A stretch of 64,000 bases of DNA from DATKCF01 sp035513345 (GCA_035513345.1 DATKCF010000042.1:1-64000); one strand, 5' to 3'. Shown: positions 8,901 to 18,143, counted from the stretch's first letter. Numbers and translations are program-made. Notes: generated from the letters alone by a model not told the origin.

Positions 8901-10268
8901 ATGGCGGGGAAGAACCGGGTCCTGGTGGCGGACGACCAGGCGGACGTGCTGGAGGCGCTTCGCCTCCTTCTGAAGGGCGAAGACTTCACGGTCGAGACGG
9001 TGTCATCGCCGGCGGCGGTGCTGGCCGCGATCGAGTCGCGCGACTTCGACGCGCTCCTGATGGACCTCAACTACACGCGTGATACGACGTCCGGCAAGGA
9101 AGGCTTCGATCTTCTGACGGAGGTGCAGAAGCTGGACACATCGCTGCCCGTGATCGTGATGACGGCGTGGGGCAGCATCACGGGTGCGGTCGAAGCGATC
9201 CGTCGTGGCGCGCGCGATTACGTCGAGAAACCGTGGGACAATGCGCGGCTTCTGTCGACGCTGAGAACACACGTCGAACTGGGCCGCGCGCTTCGCGAAA
9301 GCCAGAAGCTGCAATCGGAGAACCAGCTTCTGCGCGGCAAGGAAGGCATACCGGAGCTGGTCGTCGAATCGCGCGCGATGAAGGCGGTAGTACACGTGAT
9401 CGAGCGGGTCGGCCCATCTGAGGCCAACGTGCTGATCACGGGTGAGCACGGCACGGGCAAGGAAGTGGTAGCACGTCTGCTCCACGCTGCGTCCGCTCGC
9501 GCGAAGAAGCCGCTCGTCACGGTCAATGCCGGCGGATTGTCGGAGGGCGTATTCGAGAGCGAGCTGTTCGGTCATGTGAAGGGCGCATTCACGGACGCGA
9601 AGACGGACCGTGTCGGCTACTTCGAGCTGGCCGATGGCGGCACATTGTTTCTCGACGAGATCGGCAACATGCCGCCGAAGCAGCAGGCGAAGCTGTTGCG
9701 CGCGCTGCAGAGCGGCGAGTTTCAGCGGGTCGGCTCGACGAAGACGCGGCGAGCGGATGTGCGTGTGTTCTCCGCGACGAACGTCGACATCGGGCAGGAA
9801 GTGGCGCACGGTCGGTTCCGCGAGGACCTGCTGTATCGTCTCAACACGGTCGAGGTACACCTGCCGCCACTGCGGGACCGGCACGATGACATTGCGGCGC
9901 TGGCCATGCACTTTCTGCGGCGCCAGGTCAGCCGCTATCAGAAGGACGTGACGGGCATCGAACGCGAGGCCATGCACGCGATGCGCGAGTACTCGTGGCC
10001 GGGCAACGTGCGCGAACTCGAACATGCGATCGAGCGCGCGGTACTGATGACGCAGAGCCCGCAGATCCGGGCTGACGACCTGGGCCTGCGCGGCCGCGCC
10101 GACGGTGCGGCCCGGCTCGAGGAAATGACGCTCGAGGATGCGGAGCAGCACCTGATCAAGAAGGCGATCGCGCGATTCGATGGCAATGTCAGTCGCGCCG
10201 CCGACGCGCTCGGTCTCTCGCGGAGCGCGCTGTACCGGAGGTTGCAACACTATGGGATCTCGACGTGA
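8901..10268 (+). CDS. Sigma-54-dependent response regulator (NtrC family)
   Basis: 455 residues: receiver domain 1-120 with Asp55 as phospho-acceptor and Lys110 in YVEKPW; AAA+ domain with Walker A GEHGTGKE (181-188) and Walker B GGTLFLDE (246-253); C-terminal Fis-type helix-turn-helix (AADALGLSRSALYRRL). The sigma-54 contact loop reads GAFTDA (228-233) instead of the textbook GAFTGA, a variant known in many activators. AGGGAGAC lies 4-11 bases before the ATG. It should form hexamers and open sigma-54 promoters when phosphorylated by the kinase encoded 80 bases downstream. Targets are unknown; the efflux operon upstream is an obvious candidate. Confidence 0.92.
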   Translation: MAGKNRVLVADDQADVLEALRLLLKGEDFTVETVSSPAAVLAAIESRDFDALLMDLNYTRDTTSGKEGFDLLTEVQKLDTSLPVIVMTAWGSITGAVEAIRRGARDYVEKPWDNARLLSTLRTHVELGRALRESQKLQSENQLLRGKEGIPELVVESRAMKAVVHVIERVGPSEANVLITGEHGTGKEVVARLLHAASARAKKPLVTVNAGGLSEGVFESELFGHVKGAFTDAKTDRVGYFELADGGTLFLDEIGNMPPKQQAKLLRALQSGEFQRVGSTKTRRADVRVFSATNVDIGQEVAHGRFREDLLYRLNTVEVHLPPLRDRHDDIAALAMHFLRRQVSRYQKDVTGIEREAMHAMREYSWPGNVRELEHAIERAVLMTQSPQIRADDLGLRGRADGAARLEEMTLEDAEQHLIKKAIARFDGNVSRAADALGLSRSALYRRLQHYGIST

Positions 10269-10347
10269 ATCGGCGCACGATCCGCCGGCCGGTCTGATCG
10301 ACCCGCGGCAGCCGTACGGGCGCGGTACCTGAGCCCGCGACCCGGCC

Positions 10348-11724
10348 ATGCCTCTGCCCGCCCCTGTGTCAACGCCCGGACGCCCGGCAAAGCGTCTCAG
10401 TTACGAAGCGCGCGTGCTGGTGTTCGCACTGCTCGCCGGTCTGCCCGGCGCGGCACTGTCACTGTACCTGCTGCTCACGCAGGGCTTCGAGCCGAAGGTG
10501 CAATGGACGTTCGGCCTGATCGTTGTCGGCCTGTGGCTCGGATTCGCGTTCACATTGCGCGAGCGTGTGGTGCGCCCGCTCCAGACTCTGTCGAACCTGC
10601 TGGCCGCACTTCTCGAAGGCGACTACTCGATCCGATCGCGCGGCGCGACCACGCACGATGCTCTCGGACTGGCCATGCTCGAGGTCAATGCGCTGGGCCA
10701 GACGTTGCGCGAGCAGCGGCTTGGCGCGCTCGAAGCGACCGCGCTGCTGCGCAAGGTGATGGACGAGATCGACGTTGCCGTATTCGCGTTCGACGGTGAG
10801 GACAAGCTGCGCGTGGTGAACCGGGCGGGTGAAGACCTGATCGGGCAGACGGGCGAACGGATGCGCGGCCGCACGGCGAGCGCACTCGGACTCGAGAGGT
10901 TCCTCGACGGCAAGCGCCAGCGGATCTTCGATGGCGCGTTCCCGGGCGCATCGACCGGCCGCTGGGAGATCCGCCGGTCGGAGTTCCGCCAGGGCGGCCT
11001 GCCGCACGAGCTGCTCGTCATCTCCGACGTGAGTCGCACACTGCGCGAGGAAGAACTGATTGCGTGGCAGCGGCTGATCCGCGTGCTCTCGCACGAGATC
11101 AACAACTCACTGGCGCCGATCAAGTCGATTGCGGGCAGCCTTCAGTCAATGCTTGCAAAGCCGGAGCGGCCCCGCGATGCGGACGAGGACGTGCTGCGCG
11201 GACTCGACGTGATCGCCGGTCGGTCCGATGCGTTGTCGCGTTTCATGCAATCCTACGCGCGACTGGCTCGCCTGCCCGCACCGAAGCTCGCCCCGCTCAA
11301 CGTCGAGACGTGGGTTCGCCGGGTCGTCAGCCTCGAGACACGGCTGGCCGTCGAAGTGCAGCCGGGCCCGCCCATGACAATCAGTGCGGACGGCGACCAG
11401 CTCGATCAGCTGCTCATCAACCTGGTGCGCAACGCGGTCGACGCAGCGCTCGAAACGCGCGGTGGCGTTCGTGTCGGCTGGACGCGCGAGAACGGACACG
11501 TCGCCGTCTGGATCCGCGACGAGGGACCCGGCCTGGCCGACACGACGAACCTCTTCGTACCGTTCTTCACGACCAAGCCGAACGGGAGCGGCATCGGACT
11601 CGCGCTGAGCCGCCAGATCACCGAAGCGCATCGCGGCGCCCTCACGCTCGAGAACGTCACCAGTGGCACGGGCTGCCTTGCCAGGCTCAGGCTGCCTGTC
11701 GCCAATGGGCCGTCGCCCAACTGA
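10348..11724 (+). CDS. NtrY-like membrane sensor histidine kinase
   Basis: 458 residues. Two N-terminal membrane helices (about 22-45 and 52-70) with almost no periplasmic loop, HAMP-like linker (RVVRPLQTLSNLLAAL), PAS-like domain (about 130-230), HisKA with LSHEINNSLAPIK (His249) and a HATPase domain with N-box (LVRNAVDAAL), G1 (RDEGPGL) and G2 (GSGIGLALS). The short loop suggests sensing of membrane or cytoplasmic signals. The HEINN box is typical of NtrB/NtrY-type kinases that pair with sigma-54 activators, and it directly follows such a gene. No clear ribosome-binding site precedes the ATG. Confidence 0.88.
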   Translation: MPLPAPVSTPGRPAKRLSYEARVLVFALLAGLPGAALSLYLLLTQGFEPKVQWTFGLIVVGLWLGFAFTLRERVVRPLQTLSNLLAALLEGDYSIRSRGATTHDALGLAMLEVNALGQTLREQRLGALEATALLRKVMDEIDVAVFAFDGEDKLRVVNRAGEDLIGQTGERMRGRTASALGLERFLDGKRQRIFDGAFPGASTGRWEIRRSEFRQGGLPHELLVISDVSRTLREEELIAWQRLIRVLSHEINNSLAPIKSIAGSLQSMLAKPERPRDADEDVLRGLDVIAGRSDALSRFMQSYARLARLPAPKLAPLNVETWVRRVVSLETRLAVEVQPGPPMTISADGDQLDQLLINLVRNAVDAALETRGGVRVGWTRENGHVAVWIRDEGPGLADTTNLFVPFFTTKPNGSGIGLALSRQITEAHRGALTLENVTSGTGCLARLRLPVANGPSPN

Positions 11725-11741
11725 CGCACCTGGAGGACGCG

Positions 11742-12356
11742 ATGGGAAGGGAAGCGAAATGCAGCGCGGTGATCGGGACATGGAAGGGAGAGGGCAGGGT
11801 TCTGCTGGAGACGGACGACCTGATATTCCGTGGTGAGAGTCGTCTCGTGGTCGCGCGTGCCGATATCCGGTCGGCAACGGTGCAGGACGGCTGGCTGGAG
11901 ATCGTGCATTCCGCCGGTAGTGCGCGTTTCCTTGTCGGCCCGTTGGCACCGCGCTGGGCCAACGACATCCTTCATCCGAAGACGCGCATCGAGAAGATGG
12001 ACGTGAAGCCGGACACGAACGCCGCCGTCGTTGCAATGCGCGACAGCGCGTTCGTCGACGAGCTTCGTGCACGCGCCGCGGAGGTGACGACCCGGCCGGG
12101 CGCCGGCCCCTACGATATCGTCTTCCTTGCAGTCGATGACCCCACGGACCTGGCCCGCCTGGCGGACCTGCGCGGCCGTATCACGGAGAGCGGCGCAGTC
12201 TGGATCATCACGCCGAAGGGCCGTCCCGAACTCGGGCACGGGCCGGTCGTTGCCGCCGCCAGGCGGGCCGGCATGGTCGATGTGAAGACAGCGCGCTTCT
12301 CCGATACCCATACCGCCCTCAAGCTGATGGTGCCCAGGAGCGAGCGGCGCCGCTGA
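11742..12356 (+). CDS. DUF3052-like protein of unknown function
   Basis: 204 residues from an ATG with GGAGG 6-10 bases upstream; an in-frame extension inside the kinase gene is arginine-rich shadow. The second half has a three-layer pattern seen in DUF3052 proteins: YDIVFLAVDD, GAVWIITPKGRPELGH, AARRAGMVDVKTARFS. The first half (about 1-95) appears to be a separate beta-rich unit, possibly related to the SHOCT/PH-like domains that measure small ligands or membranes. No signal peptide or membrane helix, so cytoplasmic. The 17-base gap after the kinase suggests co-transcription with the two-component genes. Confidence 0.6.
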   Translation: MGREAKCSAVIGTWKGEGRVLLETDDLIFRGESRLVVARADIRSATVQDGWLEIVHSAGSARFLVGPLAPRWANDILHPKTRIEKMDVKPDTNAAVVAMRDSAFVDELRARAAEVTTRPGAGPYDIVFLAVDDPTDLARLADLRGRITESGAVWIITPKGRPELGHGPVVAAARRAGMVDVKTARFSDTHTALKLMVPRSERRR

Positions 12357-12455
12357 ACCGATCCCGCCGGCGAACGATCATATAGGGCGGAGGCTGGCCC
12401 ACGGATTGCATATGGCCCGGCGCTCGGATCATCCCCGGGCGGCCGATTTCGGGCG

Positions 12456-12764
12456 TTGAGACACACCAATCAAGGGATGTCACGGTTTCGAGACATTCCT
12501 GGGTCATATCGGGAAATAGTGGAACCAAGCCAAGGTCTGGCAGAAAGCGACAGGAATGAGCGCGTCCTGCGCTCGCTGGGCCCGCCGCTGGCGATCCCGA
12601 TGTATCTCGGCGTGATAGTGAAGGCCGACAACGTCGTCAGTGCCGGCCAGACGGATGGCGGTCTGGTCGCGATGGTCGGCGCCCACTTCTTCGAGTACGC
12701 GCTGGTCGCGCTGCTGACCGCAGGCACGCACGGCTTCCTCCGGCGGACGGCAACGGACGCGTGA
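12456..12764 (+). pseudogene. Short membrane ORF resembling the C-terminus of the next gene (truncated paralogue)
   Basis: A 102-residue frame. From residue about 43 it matches the last 70 residues of the protein that follows: LAIPMYL against LAIPLYF, AGQTDGGLVAMVGAHFFE against VGQTRLGLASMVGAHFYE, and both end in a helix with GTHG/GTYG and RRT. The first 40 residues have no counterpart there, so this looks like the tail of a duplicated copy whose 5' part is gone. Its TGA overlaps the GTG start of the full-length gene (GTGA), so translation of the fragment could couple to it; a functional leader protein cannot be excluded. The 100 bases upstream of it show no recognisable gene remnant. Confidence 0.5.
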
Positions 12765-15088
12765 GCATACCACCGAATCATCCGGGCGCCGCGCCCGCCG
12801 AAGAAGCGACGAGGCCGGCCTCGCCGGCCCGCGGGCCGATCGGTCCCGGCATCGTCCGCATCGTTCTGCCGCTCGCGCTTGCGGCCACCGTGATCGCCGC
12901 CGTCGTGCGGCTGGGTCTCAGTTTTCTGCACCTCGTTCGGCCTTGGGCGGGCGAAGGCGGCTGGGATCTTCGACTGCGTATGCTGGAAGTGAAGACGTGG
13001 TTTGCCGGCATGCCCGTGTACGGCGTCGTCGAGTCCGCCGACTATCCACCCGCGAGCTATCCGATGCTCTGGCCGTTCGTGGGTTGGACGAACGCGTTGA
13101 CCGCGCGCTGGTTCTGGGCCGCCACGACGTTTGGCATGCTGATCTGGCTGGGCTGGACTCTCGCGCGCGAAAGTCCGGCACGGACGCGAAAGGGACTCGT
13201 GTGGTTCGCTCTGCTGCCCGCGGCGAGCTATGCGACGTACGTGTGCGTGCTCACCGGACAGCTCACGATTCATGTGCTGGCGCTGCTGGCGGCCGGGACG
13301 CTCGTGCTCGTCCGCGGCCGCACGTGGAGCGACGACGTGCTCGGCTCGGCGGCGATCGTCCTCGCGCTCGTCAAGCCTACCCTCTCGGTGCCACTCGTCT
13401 GGATTGCGTTCCTTGCTCCTCGCCGGCTCCGGCCGACACTGCTCATTGTTGCTGGATACGCCGCACTGACCCTGTTCGCCGCGCGGTTCCAGTCGGAATC
13501 GCTGGCGGGGCTACTGCGTGCCTGGCTGGGCCAGGAAGCGCAGATCAGCGTGATGCAGAGCACGGTCAACCTGCAGAAGCTGCTCTTCATGGCGGGCCTG
13601 AACGGATGGTTCCTGCCTGCCGCCCTGGGCGTGGTCATGGCCACGGGGTACTGGGTCTACCGCCACCGAACGGTCGACGTGTGGCTGCTGCTCGGCGTCA
13701 CCGCCCTGGTCGCGCGGTTCTGGACCTATCATCGACGGTTCGACGACCTGCTGATCCTGTTCCCGATGCTGGCCCTGTTCCGGCTGGCGGAGACGAGTGA
13801 TCAGGACGAAAGCGGCAGGATACTGCCGGCGATGCTCGGTGTGCTGATCGGAGCGCTGCTGCTGGCGCCTGCCCGCCTGCTCCTGGACAACGGATTCGAG
13901 ATCGTTCTCGAGGCCGTGCAGGGAACGTCGTGGCTGGCCGCCCTGATCGTCCTGATGCTGGCCGCCGCGCGCGAACAGCGAGCCATCGCCGCCGGCACGC
14001 CGGCGACGCCGTTGAATGTGGCACCCGCGCGGCCGCCTTTCCTGTCCGGTCCGGCGACCGAGCGGATGCGTGCGTGGCTCGCGGTCCGATCGTTCTGGCC
14101 GCGCGCGTGCATCGCGCTGCCCGTCGTAGTGCTCATCGCGATGTACGCGTGGATGGCCGTCGACCATGGCACGCTCTGGTTGTGGAACGTCACGGTGCAC
14201 GAAAGCGGACGCTACACGTTCGGGGCGACGGTCCTCTATTTCGCTCACTTTCTGCGTGAACTGCCCACACTGATCGCGATGTGTCTCTTCGTCCTGGCCG
14301 CCTACGGACTGCAGTCCCGCCGCGCCGCCGATTCGAACGCCGGCCGGTACGCGATTCTCGCTCTAGTGGCGGCCGGCCTGCTTTGCGTCGTCGCTTTCAC
14401 TGTGTCGGTCGGCCAGCACGGCGCGGATGAGGCGCTCCGGAATCTGTTCCAGTTTCACACGCGGGACGATCAGAGTGCCTATGGATCACACTGGCGATAC
14501 CATTGGCTGAGCACCGTCTGGTTCGGTGTCGCGATACCTCTGGTCGCGCGTCTGGGCGCGTTGTGGCTGGGCGCGCCGATGCCTTCGCCTGACCGGGATC
14601 GCCGGCCGTTCGTAATCGCGGCCTGGGGCTGGTTCGTTCTGTTGACGGTCACGTTCGGCCTTTCCGGCGCTATCCTGTCGGACGGACTGTACGTAGGCCA
14701 TCAGGCGAGAGAGATCGCGACACATGCGCTCATCACGATGCCACTCGCGCTGGGGATCGTCGCATGGGTCACGCGGCGCGACCGGCACGCTGGAATCGAT
14801 GCCTCCGGTCCCGCGGGCGGCGAGCATGCGAGACGGACCGCCACGGGCGAGGGCCGCGTTTTCAGGTTCGCCTGGTATCAGTTCGCGCTGGTGCTGGCGA
14901 TTCCGCTGTACTTCGTTCTGCCGATTCAGTACGGCGACGTGATGTATGTGGGCCAGACCCGATTGGGACTTGCATCGATGGTGGGCGCCCACTTCTACGA
15001 GCACGCGCTAGACTACCTGTTCGTCGCGTTGATATTGATCGGCACGTATGGCCTGGCTTCGGCAATCCGACGAACGCCGGCACGGTAG
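12761..15088 (+). CDS. Large membrane protein: GT87-like mannosyltransferase half fused to an unknown membrane half
   Basis: 775 residues starting at a GTG that overlaps the previous stop. The N-terminal half (about 25-400) has many helices, an acidic first loop region (EVKTWFAGMPVYG, ESADYPPASYPML) and a KPTLSVPLVW segment, resembling GT87/DUF2029 polyprenyl-phosphate mannosyltransferases. The C-terminal half (about 445-775) is a separate 8-9 helix region unknown to me. It contains repeated patterns: VSVGQHGADEAL, DGLYVGHQAREIATHAL and DVMYVGQTRLGLASMVGAHF. Likely role: transfer of a sugar from a lipid carrier on the outer face of the inner membrane. The family assignment of the N-half is moderate and the fusion is an inference. 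Confidence 0.6.
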   Translation: MSIPPNHPGAAPAEEATRPASPARGPIGPGIVRIVLPLALAATVIAAVVRLGLSFLHLVRPWAGEGGWDLRLRMLEVKTWFAGMPVYGVVESADYPPASYPMLWPFVGWTNALTARWFWAATTFGMLIWLGWTLARESPARTRKGLVWFALLPAASYATYVCVLTGQLTIHVLALLAAGTLVLVRGRTWSDDVLGSAAIVLALVKPTLSVPLVWIAFLAPRRLRPTLLIVAGYAALTLFAARFQSESLAGLLRAWLGQEAQISVMQSTVNLQKLLFMAGLNGWFLPAALGVVMATGYWVYRHRTVDVWLLLGVTALVARFWTYHRRFDDLLILFPMLALFRLAETSDQDESGRILPAMLGVLIGALLLAPARLLLDNGFEIVLEAVQGTSWLAALIVLMLAAAREQRAIAAGTPATPLNVAPARPPFLSGPATERMRAWLAVRSFWPRACIALPVVVLIAMYAWMAVDHGTLWLWNVTVHESGRYTFGATVLYFAHFLRELPTLIAMCLFVLAAYGLQSRRAADSNAGRYAILALVAAGLLCVVAFTVSVGQHGADEALRNLFQFHTRDDQSAYGSHWRYHWLSTVWFGVAIPLVARLGALWLGAPMPSPDRDRRPFVIAAWGWFVLLTVTFGLSGAILSDGLYVGHQAREIATHALITMPLALGIVAWVTRRDRHAGIDASGPAGGEHARRTATGEGRVFRFAWYQFALVLAIPLYFVLPIQYGDVMYVGQTRLGLASMVGAHFYEHALDYLFVALILIGTYGLASAIRRTPAR

Positions 15089-15159
15089 CCAGCGTTGAGG
15101 CATCCGGCCCCTTCCACGTAGATTCAAACCCACGGTCATCGACCGGCATCCTACCGACA

Positions 15160-15711
15160 GTGACGATCGGAACCGGGCACCAGGGCACGCGAGTGCCGAC
15201 GGACCATGTGAGCCGTGCACAGGCCGGCGACAGAGCGGCTTTCGATGCGCTCTACGACGAGCACGTGGGCCACGTATACGCGGTGTGCCTGCGAATGACG
15301 GCCGACCCGCGCCGCGCGGAACGGCTCACGCAGGACGCGTTCGTACGGGCGTGGCAGGGGCTGCCGCGGTTCCGCGGTGACAGCCGGTTCTCGTCGTGGT
15401 TGCACCGGCTGACCGTCAACGTCGTCCTCGAAGATGCACGAAGGGAACGGCGTCGTGAGAAGCGGGTTACGGTCGTCGCGGATCTCGCGGCTCACGAGTC
15501 CGGGGTCGTCGCGGGCGATGCGGATGGGCGGATCGATCTGGAACGGGCGATCGCGGCGTTGCCCGCGGGTGCACGACGCGCGCTCGTGCTGCACCATGTG
15601 CTCGGCCACCCGCAGAAGGAAGTCGCCGAAATGCTCGGCGTTGCGGTCGGCACGGTGAAGGCGCAGGTCCACCGGGCCCGCCGGCTGCTGAGGGAGATGC
15701 TGTCAGAATGA
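15160..15711 (+). CDS. ECF-family RNA polymerase sigma factor
   Basis: 183 residues from a GTG at 15160; a second GTG at 15193 is possible, and the frame is open further upstream with shadow sequence. Sigma-2 region: DRAAFDALYDEHVGHVYAVC through LTQDAFVRAWQGLPRFRG and FSSWLHRLTVNVV. Sigma-4 region: LPAGARRALVLHHVLGHPQ followed by EVAEMLGVAVGTVKAQVHRA. There is no sigma-3, as expected for ECF factors. Its stop overlaps the start of a zinc-finger anti-sigma gene (ATGA), so the pair is translationally coupled. It most likely directs transcription of its own operon and extracytoplasmic stress genes. Confidence 0.92.
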   Translation: MTIGTGHQGTRVPTDHVSRAQAGDRAAFDALYDEHVGHVYAVCLRMTADPRRAERLTQDAFVRAWQGLPRFRGDSRFSSWLHRLTVNVVLEDARRERRREKRVTVVADLAAHESGVVAGDADGRIDLERAIAALPAGARRALVLHHVLGHPQKEVAEMLGVAVGTVKAQVHRARRLLREMLSE

Positions 15712-16421
15712 ACGAACATCCACGCGATGACGTGCTCCAGGATCTGGTGTCGGGATCGCTTGACAGCGGTGCGACATCACGAATCGAACGTCATCTCGAG
15801 GCGTGCCCGGACTGTCGGGCGGAAGTCAACGCGCTTCGCTCGCTGGTCGCATCGCTCGGCGATCTGCCGGCTGCGGTCCTGCCGGGCACGGATCTTCGGG
15901 CGGGCATCTGGCAACGCATCGATGGGGAAGCAGCGACTCGGCCTTCGGCAGCCTCACCGGAAGATGGGTCCGTAGCATCGGCGGCGTTGTCAACGCCACC
16001 GCGGTTGCGCTTCGCGACCGGTGCGTCCCGCTGGCCACTGGCCACGGCCGCGTTGGTGCTGATCGCGGTCACGGCGACAGTTTCGATCGCGATTGACCGC
16101 GGGATCAGCGGCCGCGGTGAACCGGCCGACGGGGCCGGCGGCGAACGGGCGGGCGCGACGATGCGCGCGGCCGAGGCGAGGGTCGAATCCGCGGCGCGCG
16201 AACTGGAGGCCCTGCTTGCCGAGCAGACCGGGATGCTTGCACCGGCCACGCGCGAGGTGATCAACAACAGCCTGAGCGCCATCGATGCGGCGGTCGCCGA
16301 AGCACGCACAGCGCTGGACGGCGACCCGGGCAATCCGATGTTGTCACACATGCTCATGGCCGCCTGGGAAAAGAAGCTCGGCGTCCTGCGCGCCGCGTCG
16401 CAAGTACCGATCGGGATCTGA
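15708..16421 (+). CDS. Membrane anti-sigma factor with zinc-binding HC2 domain
   Basis: 237 residues. The N-terminal ASD/zf-HC2 motif is intact: His29, Cys33 and Cys36 in RHLEACPDC, as in ZAS-type anti-sigma factors. One transmembrane helix lies at about residues 105-127 (LATAALVLIAVTATVSIAI). The periplasmic C-terminal part (about 140-237) is helical with a coiled-coil look (EARVESAARELEALLAEQ), similar to putative zinc-finger regulators paired with DUF4097 genes. It should hold the ECF sigma factor inactive at the membrane. The start overlaps the sigma gene's stop, and the DUF4097 gene follows after 2 bases. Confidence 0.88.
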   Translation: MNEHPRDDVLQDLVSGSLDSGATSRIERHLEACPDCRAEVNALRSLVASLGDLPAAVLPGTDLRAGIWQRIDGEAATRPSAASPEDGSVASAALSTPPRLRFATGASRWPLATAALVLIAVTATVSIAIDRGISGRGEPADGAGGERAGATMRAAEARVESAARELEALLAEQTGMLAPATREVINNSLSAIDAAVAEARTALDGDPGNPMLSHMLMAAWEKKLGVLRAASQVPIGI

Positions 16422-16423
16422 TC

Positions 16424-17350
16424 ATGAAGCCGATACGTCGCCTGAAATCACTGGGTCCGTTCACGTTCCTGCTGCTGGGGTACGCGAACATGCTGCTCGC
16501 CGCCGTGCCTGATCGGCTGGCGGGTCAGACGCTGGTCGACCGGCGCGCCGCCATCGACGCCGATGCGTACATACGCATTCACAACATTGCGGGAACATTG
16601 ACCGTGATCGGGTGGGACCGCGATTCGGTGGCGGTGAGGGGAACGGTGTATGAACCGGCGGGCCGCGACGGGTTCTACTTCGGTGCGGGCGGGGACGTGG
16701 CGAAGATGGGCATCTGGTCCGACGATGCGACATCGCTCGAGCCATCGACACTGGACGTACGCGTTCCGGCCGGCGCCCGGGTCTGGATCAAGACCGGGAG
16801 CGCCGATGTCCGTGTAACGGGTGTGAATGGCGGTGTCGACGTCAGTTCCGTCACGGGCTCGATCGCAGTCAGCGGCAGTCCGGGGGAACTGTTCGCGGAG
16901 ACGCTGGGCGGAAGGATCGACATCGATGCGGACACGCGTGCGGTCCGTGCGAAAACGGCGAGTGGCGCGATCGTCGTGCGTGGCGCGATCCGCGATGTGA
17001 TTGCGACCAGCGTGAGCGGCAATCTGGACATCGAAGGCGACCGTTTCGAGCGTGGCAGCTTCGAGTCCGTCGATGGCGACATCCGGTACCTCGGCAACGT
17101 CGGCCGCGCAAGCGCGCTCGACTTCACGGCACACAGCGGGCTCATCGACTTCGCTCTGCCAGCAGACGCCAACGCGGATTTCGTCGTGGGCACGTTCTAC
17201 GGTGAGTTTCAGGACCGCTTCGGCGTGGCGGCCCGCGTGACCGGTTCGAGGCTGAAGGGGCAGGAGTACCGCTTCACACTCGGGTCGGGCGGAGGCCAGG
17301 TCACGGTTCGCAATTTCAAGGGGCGGGTGGTGCTTCGCGGCAAGGGTTGA
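16424..17350 (+). CDS. DUF4097-family beta-repeat protein (putative adhesin)
   Basis: 308 residues with an N-terminal signal segment (FLLLGYANMLLAAVP, cleavage perhaps after GQT). The rest is a run of short beta repeats typical of DUF4097/DUF4098: IRIHNIAGTLTVIGWDRDSV, VWIKTGSADVRVTGVNGGVD, SSVTGSIAVSGSPGELFAET, TASGAIVVRGAIRDVIATSV, SVSGNLDIEGD. These stack into a right-handed beta-helix-like solenoid on the outside of the inner membrane. Third gene of the sigma/anti-sigma operon and a common partner of ECF factors; it may be a target or a co-sensor of the stress response. Biochemical function unknown. Confidence 0.85.
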   Translation: MKPIRRLKSLGPFTFLLLGYANMLLAAVPDRLAGQTLVDRRAAIDADAYIRIHNIAGTLTVIGWDRDSVAVRGTVYEPAGRDGFYFGAGGDVAKMGIWSDDATSLEPSTLDVRVPAGARVWIKTGSADVRVTGVNGGVDVSSVTGSIAVSGSPGELFAETLGGRIDIDADTRAVRAKTASGAIVVRGAIRDVIATSVSGNLDIEGDRFERGSFESVDGDIRYLGNVGRASALDFTAHSGLIDFALPADANADFVVGTFYGEFQDRFGVAARVTGSRLKGQEYRFTLGSGGGQVTVRNFKGRVVLRGKG

Positions 17351-17458
17351 GCCGGCGATACTCCGTTCACCGACAGAGCGACAGGTTCAAACCGGAACGT
17401 CACGGGCGACATCTCATCACCGATCCAGCGACACCCAATCGATCGAGGAGATGAGACC

Positions 17459-18079
17459 ATGCGGAGTCCGATGCGTACGGCAGGCAGGACCGTGACGGCA
17501 ATTGCCGCACTGCTGATGGCAGCTTCACCGGCGGTGGCGGGTCCGCCGTGGATCTCTGTCGAGTATCCGACGAATCCGCATCATCCGTCAACGCGCGACG
17601 CGGCGTTCCTCGTGCGGGTCTATCACCACTCGACATCGATCACCGCCAGGGTGACGGGCCGCGCTGAAGGACGAGTGGACGGGCGGCGGACATCGGTGCC
17701 GCTCACTGTCGAGGCTACGGCGACGGCGGGCGTGTACGCGATCAGTGGCCTGCCCGAAGGCGACGGCGACTGGGTGGCCGTGATCGCGATGGCGGACCAG
17801 ACCGCCACGGCCTCGGTGGTCGTCGCGCTCGGTCCGGACGGCAGTGTCGTTAATGTGCGGGTGCCGAGCGAGCGCAGTCCTGATGGCTGGTTGATACCGC
17901 GTGCGGTGTCGGATGCCGACATCGAGACCGGGCTGCGGCATGCCGCAGCGGTCGCATCGGCCACCCGCAGTCTCGGCGATGCACCGTCCGGACCAGCGGG
18001 AGCTTCGGTGCCGATCCTGCTGCTGATTCCGGCGGGGATCGTTGCGGCCGCCGGTGTGAGGCGGGCACGCACCCGCTGA
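17459..18079 (+). CDS. Secreted protein with C-terminal membrane anchor, unknown function
   Basis: 206 residues. A strong ribosome-binding site (GAGGAGATGAGACC) precedes the ATG. Signal peptide about 1-27 (ALLMAASPAVAGPPW), a beta-sandwich-like body (about 30-130: YPTNPHHPSTRDAAFLVRVY, VYAISGLPEGDGDWVAVIAM), then a short helix and a C-terminal transmembrane segment (PILLLIPAGIVAAAGV) followed by RRARTR. This leader-domain-anchor-basic-tail order resembles surface-anchored proteins sorted by a C-terminal signal. It follows the DUF4097 gene by 108 bases and may belong to the same stress regulon. Family not recognised. Confidence 0.65.
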   Translation: MRSPMRTAGRTVTAIAALLMAASPAVAGPPWISVEYPTNPHHPSTRDAAFLVRVYHHSTSITARVTGRAEGRVDGRRTSVPLTVEATATAGVYAISGLPEGDGDWVAVIAMADQTATASVVVALGPDGSVVNVRVPSERSPDGWLIPRAVSDADIETGLRHAAAVASATRSLGDAPSGPAGASVPILLLIPAGIVAAAGVRRARTR

Positions 18080-18143
18080 CGCGGGTCGCCGGCGGGCTGC
18101 ACGCGGCGGTTCGCTCTCGAATACGGACGTGGTGCTCGCGGTC

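Noticed and set aside
9003..10349. A 448-residue minus-strand frame opposite the NtrC-type regulator
   Set aside because: The plus strand contains all receiver and AAA+ motifs; the minus frame is Arg/Leu/Asp-rich with no family pattern.
14764..15159. Upstream part of the sigma-factor frame
   Set aside because: It overlaps the end of the membrane glycosyltransferase-like gene and contains no sigma-2 sequence; the sigma factor starts at 15160 or 15193.
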